Shown here piece after piece: positions 8,145-15,843 of a stretch of 64,000 bases of DNA (its first letter is position 1; each line of letters begins with the position of its first letter). The notes beneath the pieces are model-generated. The model was given only the letters and a program-made list of their open reading frames with translations, did not search any database and was not told the origin of the DNA. Source of the DNA: Murimonas intestini (lineage in GTDB: Bacteria; Bacillota; Clostridia; Lachnospirales; Lachnospiraceae). The DNA lies in NCBI RefSeq assembly GCF_024622195.1, contig NZ_JANKBI010000014.1, positions 94,950-158,949 of the forward strand, read 5' to 3'. The translations under genes were made by a program, and so were the position numbers.

Positions 8145-8666
8145 CTATTTTTCGAAATCCTTATACAGAAGACTGGGCTGGATACCGCTGTTATTCTGGT
8201 ACTTTCCGCTCGTGTATAACTCATATTCTCCCAAAATATCATGGTAATATATCTGGCAGATCTCAACGTCCGGATATATACGCACCGGCTGTATACAATG
8301 TATCTCCAGAGTCCAGTATCCCGAAAAGCCAATGTCTCCAAAGCCTGCCGTCACATGGATGTACAGGCCCAGTCTTCCTATGGAAGACCTGCCCTCCAGC
8401 ATAGGCACGAATCTCTCTGTTTTTGTATACTCGTTTGTCCTGCCCAGATACAGCACATTTGGCTGCAAAAGCAGGCCTTCCTCCGGTATCACCAGCTTTT
8501 TCGCCGCATTGGGGCGCTTCATATCCAGTTCATGCTCCTCATATACCAGCAGTTCATTGGATAATGTCAGGTTATAACTGTTTGGATTGATCCTGCTCTT
8601 GTCAAAGGGTTCAATAAATATGTCTTTGCCAATTCTCTTCTCTATTTCTTTTCCTGATAAAATCAT
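8145..8666 (-). CDS. dcd: dCTP deaminase family protein
   Basis: A 173-residue trimeric nucleotide enzyme of the dCTP deaminase/dUTPase fold, which makes dUTP (or dUMP in bifunctional members) from dCTP. The core LEGRSSIGRLGLYIHVTAGF followed by GFSGYWTLEIHC holds the conserved Arg-Ser and catalytic Glu region. RINPNSYNLTLS at the N-terminus is also typical. Whether it is mono- or bifunctional cannot be decided. An AGGAG site precedes the ATG. It lies just downstream of the diguanylate cyclase gene on the same strand. MITE copy B begins 2 nt past its stop codon. Confidence 0.9.
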   Translation of the reverse strand: MILSGKEIEKRIGKDIFIEPFDKSRINPNSYNLTLSNELLVYEEHELDMKRPNAAKKLVIPEEGLLLQPNVLYLGRTNEYTKTERFVPMLEGRSSIGRLGLYIHVTAGFGDIGFSGYWTLEIHCIQPVRIYPDVEICQIYYHDILGEYELYTSGKYQNNSGIQPSLLYKDFEK

Positions 8667-8737
8667 GTATTACGCTCCTGTCCTGTTGTGCATGTTAAAA
8701 TTTGCCTGTACTTTAAATTTCCCTTCACGCCGGGTTT

Positions 8738-10342
8738 TTATTCGTTATACGAAAATCCGCCGTTATGAGTCTCTTTTGCCTTGTATAAAGCCTCATCCGC
8801 CGCTTTTGTGAGCGCTGAGTAATTATCACCCTTTCTTGCGCGCACAGCTCCGGCTGACAAAGTGATCGAAGGCATGTTCCTTCTGGCAGCCTCTTTTTCA
8901 AGAGATTTATTTATATCCTGCATAATGTGCTCAGCGACTGCGAAATCACCCGTATTTGCTATAAACAGTGCGAATTCATCGCCGTGCAGCCTGGAAGCCA
9001 GATCGACTGTCCTGATACGTCCTATGATCATCTGAGCACACAATTTTATAACTTCATCTCCCACGCTGTGACCATAATTATCATTGACCTGCTTAAAATG
9101 ATCCCCATCGATCATGATAAAGATTGCAGATTCATCAGGCTCCATTGCATCAAGCGCCTCACCCATACCTTTTCTGAAGGACTTGTCATTCATCATTCCT
9201 GTGAGGTCATCAATCGCCGCAGCTTTCTGAGCAACTGAGAGTGCGATCTCCAGCCTGCGCTGAGTCTGCCCAAGTTCCACATAAGCCTCCTTCAGCTCCC
9301 TATTCCTGCGCGCTCTGCCAAGACTTCCCAGAACGTAGATCAGAAGTATTTCTATAATAAGAAGAGGAATCAGCCATATGTCCATGGTCTCTTTCAGCAT
9401 GCCCAGACGTGGCACCAGGATCATGAAATTATAACCGCCGCTCCCAAGTGCGCAACCATAATACTGCCTGCTGCCAATGCTCAATAAAACAGACTTCCCT
9501 GAGTCCTTCTCCAGCCTGGCAGTCCCATCCCCAAACTGCTTTCTGAATTCATAAAAGGCCTTTGTGGAATCAATGCTTTCCCTGATCTTGTCAGCCTCGT
9601 CCACTTCATTTTCATCTGCACTCTCCAGCTGCTGTTCCAGCTCTGAGAGCGCATCCTCCACCTCTTCTTCCGACATATAGAGATTTCCTCCAAGATAGTC
9701 AGAGTCCGTGCTGCCTATTATAGTGCCGCTGTTGTCAAAGATCATAACCTGTGTATCATCATAGTAATCCAGATTTGTGACCAGTGTCTGGATGTCTCCC
9801 ATCTTGATATCATATGCAAATACAGTTTCCCCATCCGGCTGCAGCTGGGAGATCGTAGTCAGGATATAATGATTTGCATAGCTCATATACGGGGGAGTAA
9901 ATACGATCTCTCCGCCGCCTGCCACGGCGTCTTTATACCACGGCCTCTCTTTGGCGTTGTACCCTGTCTTTTCATACTGGGAATAAGGTGTGTCCCAGCT
10001 GTAAAGATAACGGTCCCTGTAATACATGTACAGGCCGTCATATGTCTCTCCCTCTATTTCAGCCAGATCACCGTCCATACCTTTCAGATGATCCCAGATC
10101 TCGTCTGGAGTATTTTCCAGTTCCTTTGTCATCATCATGGAAAATACCCTGAAAGAACGCTTATAATCTTCCATGACCAGATTGAACTGTTCGCTTATAC
10201 TTTCTGAATGGTTCCCCAGACTTTCATTTATATAGTCTTTTTCCCTGATACTGATAAAGAATATGGCTGCGATATTCACAAGCAATAAAATGACGGCATA
10301 CTCAATTGCCTTTCTGGTATGTTTCTTCTCTTTAACACTCAT
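8738..10342 (-). CDS. membrane diguanylate cyclase with extracellular Cache sensor
   Basis: The start at 10342 has GGGGGAAG just upstream; an in-frame ATG at 10354 is the alternative. About 534 residues: a membrane helix near residues 14-32, an extracellular sensor of about 280 residues with Cache-like features (ERPWYKDAV, IFDNSGTIIG), a second membrane helix (IWLIPLLIIEILLIYVLGSL), a short coiled coil and a GGDEF domain. The signature reads RLHGDEFALF, so the first Gly is His. An RxxD product-inhibition site (RTVD) lies five residues upstream. It would make cyclic di-GMP in response to an outside ligand, provided HGDEF is active. MITE copy C lies 26 nt before the start codon. Confidence 0.88.
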   Translation of the reverse strand: MSVKEKKHTRKAIEYAVILLLVNIAAIFFISIREKDYINESLGNHSESISEQFNLVMEDYKRSFRVFSMMMTKELENTPDEIWDHLKGMDGDLAEIEGETYDGLYMYYRDRYLYSWDTPYSQYEKTGYNAKERPWYKDAVAGGGEIVFTPPYMSYANHYILTTISQLQPDGETVFAYDIKMGDIQTLVTNLDYYDDTQVMIFDNSGTIIGSTDSDYLGGNLYMSEEEVEDALSELEQQLESADENEVDEADKIRESIDSTKAFYEFRKQFGDGTARLEKDSGKSVLLSIGSRQYYGCALGSGGYNFMILVPRLGMLKETMDIWLIPLLIIEILLIYVLGSLGRARRNRELKEAYVELGQTQRRLEIALSVAQKAAAIDDLTGMMNDKSFRKGMGEALDAMEPDESAIFIMIDGDHFKQVNDNYGHSVGDEVIKLCAQMIIGRIRTVDLASRLHGDEFALFIANTGDFAVAEHIMQDINKSLEKEAARRNMPSITLSAGAVRARKGDNYSALTKAADEALYKAKETHNGGFSYNE

Positions 10343-10367
10343 AACTTCCCCCATTATTTTAACTTTC

Positions 10368-10434
10368 GTAACTGTCCAGTCCCTTCACAGCTGAATGCAG
10401 AAATCCATTTAAAACAGAACTGCTGAATAGTTAC
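10368..10434. mobile_element. MITE copy C (67-bp form)
   Basis: The element runs from GTAACTGTCCAG to CTGAATAGTTAC, in the opposite orientation to copy B and lacking most of the central hairpins. The flanking 8-bp repeat TAACTTTC is exact on both sides (10360-10367 and 10435-10442). It lies in the 5' leader of the diguanylate cyclase gene. The gap 10355-10647 otherwise holds only the terminator listed below. Confidence 0.9.
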
Positions 10435-10558
10435 TAACTTTCACATAATTATACGGTATAAGCATTTGATTTTCAATTCATTTCATGAATAATGTTTGGG
10501 AAAACAAGAATTTTCGCTGCTGACGGCAAAATCAGCCGCAGCGAATTTACCTGGTAAT

Positions 10559-10598
10559 TAAAAAAGGCCATTATCAGCATTACAAACTGATAATGACC
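10559..10598 (-). terminator. intrinsic terminator of the acetyltransferase gene
   Basis: On the minus strand GGTCATTATCAG and CTGATAATGGCC form a 12-bp stem (with one G-T or mismatch) around a TTTGTAATG loop. It is followed by TTTTTT. It lies about 50 nt after the stop codon of the GNAT gene. Confidence 0.85.
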
Positions 10599-10647
10599 CC
10601 TGTTGTTTATTCAGCTCTCAGACAACATTTAAGACATGATTACGTGT

Positions 10648-11268
10648 TCAGTGCCCACCCTGTTCTCCGTTCTGTCCGGCAAACTCCTTTTCGTACTCCA
10701 TTGACGGGAGCTTTGTGATTTCTTCATCATACACCGGAGCTTCCAGATATATGCCTGTGACATCTTTTAAATATCCTTCTTTTAATTCAATAGCCATAAA
10801 TGCCGGCGTGTCTGCCTGCCATTCAGTCTCAATGCCATACTTACTGGCCTGCACAAACCCGAAACGCGGATAGTACTCCGGGTGGCCAAAGAATAAAATT
10901 GCTCCATATCCCAGCTCTTTTGCCCGCTTCATAGAATATCTCATTAAAGCGCTGCCCACTCCCATTTTCTGGAATTCCGGCAGTACGCTCAGTGGCCCGA
11001 AATTCAAAGTATCCACAAGTGAGCCGTCCGGCCGGCGAATATGAGAATGGCTGTAGATAATCTGTCCTACCGCTTTTCCATCCACATAAGCCACAAAATC
11101 CAACTCTTTTATCCCCACTTCTTTTCGAAGCATGTGAAGCATATAAGGCTCTGTACAGCCGACACCAATCTCAGCGATCCTGTCATCCCTGTAAAATGCC
11201 TGGCGTGCAATGTTTTCTGTCTCTTTATAATCTTTTTCTTCTGCTGGTCTGATTTCTATTTCTAACAT
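10648..11268 (-). CDS. GNAT-family N-acetyltransferase (YhbS-like)
   Basis: A 206-residue cytoplasmic acetyltransferase. The N-terminal half starts IEIRPAEEKDYKETENIARQ. The acetyl-CoA loop is EFQKMGVGSALMRYSMKRAK, preceded by LNFGPLSVLPEF, which matches the YhbS subgroup. A later segment, FGHPEYYPRFGF, is also typical of that subgroup. The substrate is unknown. An AGGAG site lies before the ATG. It has its own terminator and looks monocistronic. Confidence 0.85.
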   Translation of the reverse strand: MLEIEIRPAEEKDYKETENIARQAFYRDDRIAEIGVGCTEPYMLHMLRKEVGIKELDFVAYVDGKAVGQIIYSHSHIRRPDGSLVDTLNFGPLSVLPEFQKMGVGSALMRYSMKRAKELGYGAILFFGHPEYYPRFGFVQASKYGIETEWQADTPAFMAIELKEGYLKDVTGIYLEAPVYDEEITKLPSMEYEKEFAGQNGEQGGH

Positions 11269-11459
11269 ATATTTTCTCCTTTTCTGGAGAAATCCTGCTA
11301 TTTAGCATTGCCCCTCCAAAACGATAATTTTATTTTTTTCATGTATCGTCAACCCACCTTTCATAATAAATTTTTATTATAACTCTTGCGAGATATAAAC
11401 TGAATGACTCCATTTTTAAGCATCACTTATACAAGATCCAATATCAATTATTTCATCAA

Positions 11460-12074
11460 TTACTTCATCAGACCAAAATGGCAGGAAACCATTTGGACTA
11501 CTCCTTCAATTTCAGTCTGTCCGTCATTTACAAAACTAAGATACCCATTTTGGATACATTGCCTCTTTACCTCTTCTGCAAACAGGCAGTCTCTTTCCAT
11601 CCAATTATCAAAGGCTTTCTGGACGTCGCTGCACCCCTCCAAAACGTAAGGCACCCATTCTCTCTGGGCATAATGGCTTATCTGAAAATCTTTAGCCGGT
11701 ACTACCGCCAGGTATCTGTTCCCGGAAATATCCCGCTTTTTCATCAGGCAGGGCAGGTAAGCTGCACCTTCTGTTATAATATCTCTGCCCTTACTGACTG
11801 CTTCCAGGTCCTGCATAATAAAATCAAATATTTCCCCGTAAAACTGCAGTTCTTCTCTGCACTGCAAAGACGGCTCTCTCATCCAGATCTCTTCCGGACT
11901 CATTTTGCTCTGCCTGCTGCAAATTTCCATCCCGGCAGCAGCGCCGTCATTTGTATACTTCTCTAAATAATCATCAACTTTAAAATAGTATAACCCGTAT
12001 CTTTCTGCCAGAATCTTCGCAGCCGTACTTTTGCCGCTGCAGGGAGAACCGCCCATATAATATATTTCTTTCAT
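11460..12074 (-). CDS. P-loop kinase-like NTPase (AAA_33/shikimate-kinase-like)
   Basis: A 204-residue protein with an N-terminal P-loop GGSPCSGKSTAAKILAER and a D-x-D-type segment FKVDDYLEKY near residue 35. This arrangement matches the small nucleoside/antibiotic kinase-like P-loop family. A second acidic strand, RDIITEGAAYLPCLM (near 95), probably corresponds to Walker B. The substrate cannot be told. AGGAG is 6 nt before the ATG. The neighbouring regions 11269-11459 and 12075-12222 show no gene. Confidence 0.75.
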   Translation of the reverse strand: MKEIYYMGGSPCSGKSTAAKILAERYGLYYFKVDDYLEKYTNDGAAAGMEICSRQSKMSPEEIWMREPSLQCREELQFYGEIFDFIMQDLEAVSKGRDIITEGAAYLPCLMKKRDISGNRYLAVVPAKDFQISHYAQREWVPYVLEGCSDVQKAFDNWMERDCLFAEEVKRQCIQNGYLSFVNDGQTEIEGVVQMVSCHFGLMK

Positions 12075-12222
12075 AGAAATCTCCTGAACTTTATTTGGTA
12101 AATGTATTAGTATGGTTAAAGCTGTATGTCCAGATATCCATTCTAAGCCCTCCTGAAATTCAGATCATTCCTAACAGTTTCAGGTTAGATTATAACATAT
12201 GTTACAATATTTTCATATACAA

Positions 12223-12262
12223 AAGTGCCCAATATTGGCACAAAAGCCAATATCAGGCACTC
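12223..12262 (-). terminator. intrinsic terminator after prfA operon
   Basis: A strong hairpin, GAGTGCCTGATATTGGC on one arm and GCCAATATTGGGCACTT on the other (minus strand) around TTTTGT, is followed by TTGTAT. It lies about 55 nt beyond the prfA stop. The opposite strand also ends in T6, so it may act in both directions. Confidence 0.8.
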
Positions 12263-12313
12263 ATTTTTTATCTCATATATATCAATTCACTATAACTGAT
12301 CTGTTATAACTCC

Positions 12314-13387
12314 TTAACTCTCATTCATATTGGCAAGTTTGGCCGCCTGATCCGCTGCGATAAGACTGTCTATCACTTCATCCAGATCACCGTTTAATAT
12401 ATTATCCAGCCTGTGGAGAGTCAGCTTGATCCTGTGGTCCGTGACACGTCCCTGGGGGAAATTGTAAGTCCTGATCTTCTCAGAGCGGTCTCCTGTCCCT
12501 ATCTGGCTCCTGCGGGCTGCTGCCTCCGAAGCCTGCTGTTTTTCCAGTTCCATCTCATACAGCTTGGAACGGAGCAGCCGGAAGGCCTTTTCCTTATTCT
12601 GCAGCTGTGATTTTTCTGTCTGGCTGTAAATTACGATCCCTGTGGGATAATGTGTCAGACGCACAGCTGAGTCCGTAGTATTGACACACTGTCCGCCGTT
12701 TCCTGACGCACGCATGACATCAATCCTGATATCTTTATCATCGATCACAACATCCACCTCTTCCGCCTCCGGCATGATGGCAACTGTCACTGTGGAAGTA
12801 TGGATGCGGCCGCCACTCTCTGTCTCAGGCACACGCTGCACACGGTGCACACCGCTCTCATATTTCAGCCTGGAATAAGCTCCCTGTCCAGTTATCATAA
12901 ATACTACTTCTTTGAAGCCTCCGATTCCATTTTCATTTAAGGAAATGATCTCTGTCCTCCATCTGCGTCCTTCTGCATAATGCACATACATCCTGTAGAT
13001 TTCTGCTGCAAAGAGAGCTGCCTCATCACCGCCTGCGCCTGCACGGATCTCCACCATAACGTTCTTTTCATCATTTGGGTCTTTGGGAAGGAGCAGTATC
13101 TTCATCTCATGCTCCAGCTCCTCGATCCTCTTCTTTGCATCATTCAGCTCTTCCTTCAGCATCTCACGCATCTCTTCGTCAGATTCCTCCCCCAGAAGGG
13201 CGAGGCTGTCTTCCACCGTCTGCCTGCAGTCTTTATATTCTTTATATGCCTCCACTATGGGAGTCAGGTCACTCTGCTCTTTCATCAGCTTCTGAAACCT
13301 GCCCTGGTCATTTATTACTGAAGGCTCATTTAACTCGCTTAATATTTCTTCAAAGCGGATCAATAAATCTTCTAATCTGTCAAACAT
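12314..13387 (-). CDS. prfA: peptide chain release factor 1
   Basis: A 357-residue class I release factor that recognises UAA and UAG. The catalytic GGQ loop is RASGNGGQCVNTTDSAVR (near residue 230), and GGRIHTSTVTVAIMPEAEE precedes it, as in RF1. The N-terminal coiled domain (about 1-100) binds the ribosome. AGGAGGA precedes the ATG. It is downstream of prmC, whose product methylates the GGQ glutamine, so the pair forms a functional operon. Confidence 0.97.
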   Translation of the reverse strand: MFDRLEDLLIRFEEILSELNEPSVINDQGRFQKLMKEQSDLTPIVEAYKEYKDCRQTVEDSLALLGEESDEEMREMLKEELNDAKKRIEELEHEMKILLLPKDPNDEKNVMVEIRAGAGGDEAALFAAEIYRMYVHYAEGRRWRTEIISLNENGIGGFKEVVFMITGQGAYSRLKYESGVHRVQRVPETESGGRIHTSTVTVAIMPEAEEVDVVIDDKDIRIDVMRASGNGGQCVNTTDSAVRLTHYPTGIVIYSQTEKSQLQNKEKAFRLLRSKLYEMELEKQQASEAAARRSQIGTGDRSEKIRTYNFPQGRVTDHRIKLTLHRLDNILNGDLDEVIDSLIAADQAAKLANMNES

Positions 13388-13446
13388 CTCTATTCCTCCT
13401 AATACCTGTCACCTGTATAAAATCCAAAAAATTATTCCGCCCGCTA

Positions 13447-14277
13447 TCAGGGCAGCTTTCCTTTTACCACGCGGTCTAGTCCTGCCAGGTCTTTTATTAC
13501 CCTGACGTCCGAAAATCCGGCACTCTTCATCATTTCACTGACAGAGAGTCCCTGGTCATATCCGATTTCAAAAAGAAGCCATCCTCCAGCCTTCAGAAAA
13601 CCACAGCTCTTTGTGATGATCTGCCTGTAGAAGTAAAGCCCGTCCTCTCTTCCGTCAAGGGCGCCTGCAGGCTCATGGCATCTCACCTCTTCCATGAGCT
13701 TTGAAATCTCGTCCGTAGGTATATACGGCGGATTTGACACGATCGCATCATATTTCCCATCTATATTCTGAAATAAGTTTCCCTGTATGAAATCAATACA
13801 TACTCCCTGCCGGGCCGCATTTTCTTTTGCCACATCCAGCGCGGCATTTGAGATATCCACGGCAGTTCCCAATATATCCTGTTTATATTTCATCAGGCTG
13901 ATGATGATACAGCCTGAACCGGTACACATATCCAGCACATGGCTGCCGGGCTTTATGACTTTTAAAGCTTCCTCAACAAGAATTTCCGTATCCTGTCTTG
14001 GAATCAGCACATTCTCATTTACCATAAAAGGGATCCCCATGAACTCCTGCTCACCAGTCAGATGCTGCAGCGGAATATGCCTGGCCCTGTCTGAAAGCAT
14101 GCTCTGATATCTGGCATATAAAGGGCCTGGCATTTCCTTTTCCCTGTTCATCAGGAACCAGGACCTGTCGCACTTACAGCTGTATTCCATAAGATACCAG
14201 GCATCTACAGGCGCATTATCGATTCCACGGGATACCAGATACTCCTCAGCCTTCTTCAAAGCCTCCTGATATGTCAT
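13447..14277 (-). CDS. prmC: release factor glutamine methyltransferase
   Basis: A 276-residue SAM-dependent enzyme that methylates the GGQ glutamine of release factors. The N-terminal helical substrate domain carries PLQHLTGEQEFMG. SAM motif I is VLDMCTGSGCIIISL and the amide-binding catalytic motif is VSNPPYIPT (near residue 183). Its start codon overlaps the stop of the DUF1385 gene by 4 nt (ATGA), and prfA follows 59 nt later. The order yqhQ-prmC-prfA is common in Firmicutes. Confidence 0.96.
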   Translation of the reverse strand: MTYQEALKKAEEYLVSRGIDNAPVDAWYLMEYSCKCDRSWFLMNREKEMPGPLYARYQSMLSDRARHIPLQHLTGEQEFMGIPFMVNENVLIPRQDTEILVEEALKVIKPGSHVLDMCTGSGCIIISLMKYKQDILGTAVDISNAALDVAKENAARQGVCIDFIQGNLFQNIDGKYDAIVSNPPYIPTDEISKLMEEVRCHEPAGALDGREDGLYFYRQIITKSCGFLKAGGWLLFEIGYDQGLSVSEMMKSAGFSDVRVIKDLAGLDRVVKGKLP

Positions 14278-15317
14278 GCCCCCGCCTCCGCCGGACTGCT
14301 CCCTTCTGCCTCTGCCGGATCTGCCTGGCCTGTTGGATCCGCCATATCTGCCGGAGCCTGCGAAACCATATCTTCCCTGGGATACTCCCAGTTAAAATTC
14401 TCAGCCAGATAAGCCTTCCAGTCAAATACGGCTTCCACAGATGCTATAGCCACTTCAACCATTGATTCATCCGGCTCTCTTGTAGTCATGTTCTGCATCC
14501 ACAAACCGGGCTTGCTCAAAAATTCTACGACCTTATTCTCACTTCTGCCTGCAAGGCGTATAAACTCATAAGAGACACCTGCTATGACTGGTATGAGAAG
14601 AAGGCGGATCACCACCCGCCACACAGGTGAGTCCACACGTATGAAAATAAAGAAGATAACACTCACGATCATAACAAAAAGCAGAAAGCTGGTACCGCAC
14701 CGCTTATGCTGTTTGGAGCTTCCCATAACATTTTCTGTATTCAGTTCAAGCCCATGCTCTATACAGTTGATACACTTATGCTCTGCACCGTGGTACATAA
14801 AGACCCGCTGGATATCCTTCATCCTGGAAATAAGCAGGATATATCCGGCAAAGATGACAAGCCTCAAAACTCCCTCAGCCAGGGCGATCAGCGTCTCTGA
14901 CGATATCACATGGCGCAGGACCCCCGCCAGGAAATATGGCAGCATCATGAATATCACAACTGCCATTACAACGGAAAATGCAACTGTTCCCCCCATTATA
15001 ACGGAGTCTGCCTTGCCTTTTGTTGCCTTGTCCAGCGCCTTCTCCACTCTGCCAGGCTCCATTTCTTCATCTTCCATGAAAAAATCAGCTGAATACATGA
15101 GAGTTTTCATTCCCAGCACCAGAGAATCTATAAAACTGAACACACCGCGCACAACCGGCAGTGACTTTATTTTCTTATTTTTGATGATGCCTTTATATTC
15201 CTCAACCTTAACTTCTATTTCCTGATCCGGCTTTCTGACAGCTACGGCATATTTATCGCCGTTTTTCATCATAATGCCTTCCATGACTGCCTGTCCGCCT
15301 ATATTCGATGACTTCAT
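14274..15317 (-). CDS. DUF1385 membrane protein (YqhQ family)
   Basis: Starts at 15317 (MKSSNIGGQAVMEGIMMKNG), giving 347 residues. The upstream in-frame extension overlaps the rpmE terminator and is discarded. The IGGQAVMEGVMM-like N-terminus is the DUF1385 hallmark. Several membrane helices follow (for example VAFSVVMAVVIFMML), and a HGAEHKCINCIEHG motif near residue 195 suggests a metal site. Its function is unknown. The C-terminal tail is Pro/Ala/Asp-rich and probably disordered. It overlaps prmC by 4 nt. Confidence 0.88.
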   Translation of the reverse strand: MKSSNIGGQAVMEGIMMKNGDKYAVAVRKPDQEIEVKVEEYKGIIKNKKIKSLPVVRGVFSFIDSLVLGMKTLMYSADFFMEDEEMEPGRVEKALDKATKGKADSVIMGGTVAFSVVMAVVIFMMLPYFLAGVLRHVISSETLIALAEGVLRLVIFAGYILLISRMKDIQRVFMYHGAEHKCINCIEHGLELNTENVMGSSKQHKRCGTSFLLFVMIVSVIFFIFIRVDSPVWRVVIRLLLIPVIAGVSYEFIRLAGRSENKVVEFLSKPGLWMQNMTTREPDESMVEVAIASVEAVFDWKAYLAENFNWEYPREDMVSQAPADMADPTGQADPAEAEGSSPAEAGA

Positions 15318-15340
15318 AAAATCACTCTTTCCGACATTTA

Positions 15341-15370
15341 AAAATAGGTTGAGATTTTGCAACCTCAACC
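15341..15370 (-). terminator. intrinsic terminator of rpmE
   Basis: On the minus strand GGTTGAG and CTCAACC pair around GTTGCAAAAT and are followed by TATTTTT, 18 nt after the rpmE stop. It separates rpmE from the yqhQ operon. Confidence 0.8.
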
Positions 15371-15387
15371 TTATCTTTATTGCTACA

Positions 15388-15597
15388 TTATTTGTCTGCG
15401 CTAATACCATATTTCTTGTTGAATTTATCAATACGTCCGCGGGCTGCAGCAGATTTCTGCTGTCCTGTGTAGAATGAATGACATTTTGAACAAATTTCTA
15501 CGTGGATTTCTTTCTTTGTAGAACCTGTTACAAATGTATTTCCGCAGTTGCATGTAACTGTTGCCTGATGGTATTCTGGATGTAAACCTTCCTTCAT
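15388..15597 (-). CDS. rpmE: 50S ribosomal protein L31 (zinc-binding form)
   Basis: A 69-residue protein starting MKEGLHPEYHQATVTCNCG, with start codon at 15597 behind an AGAGGTG site; the longer in-frame extension is the leader. Zinc ligands are Cys16, Cys18, Cys36 and Cys39 (CNC and CSKC), so this is the C+ form. The C-terminus RIDKFNKKYGI is typical. It follows rho, a widespread pairing, but has its own promoter and terminator. Confidence 0.97.
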   Translation of the reverse strand: MKEGLHPEYHQATVTCNCGNTFVTGSTKKEIHVEICSKCHSFYTGQQKSAAARGRIDKFNKKYGISADK

Positions 15598-15797
15598 GAT
15601 ATTCACCTCTTCTTTTTTATTTGTGAACTGCTTATTGCACCCTCTCATCCTAAGGGATGCAACCGATTCCCGGCCAATACTGCTCCTCATGTTTCCACAG
15701 TAAGATATCCCGGGCTACCCCTGCAAGTCCCTGCAGTTGCGATTCATCCTTTGTTGTCTGTAACGTTGGATGCTTATGTCTCTAAAACAGCTCTTGA
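15598..15797 (-). promoter_or_regulatory. long structured rpmE leader, candidate L31 autoregulatory RNA
   Basis: The distance from the promoter to the rpmE ATG is about 190 nt, long for such a gene. Near the 3' end TTGCATCCC and GGGTGCAA pair around about 11 nt, shortly upstream of the ribosome binding site. Structured L31 leaders that bind the protein are known in Firmicutes. I cannot confirm that this one matches the published model. Confidence 0.4.
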
Positions 15798-15826
15798 ATT
15801 ATATCATATTTTGTCTGGAAATGCAA
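15798..15826 (-). promoter_or_regulatory. sigma-A-type promoter of rpmE
   Basis: On the minus strand TTGCAT (15826-15821) and a perfect TATAAT (15803-15798) have a 17-nt spacer. It starts just after the end of rho. Confidence 0.8.
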
Positions 15827-15843
15827 GTTCTTTAGCTGCCCCA

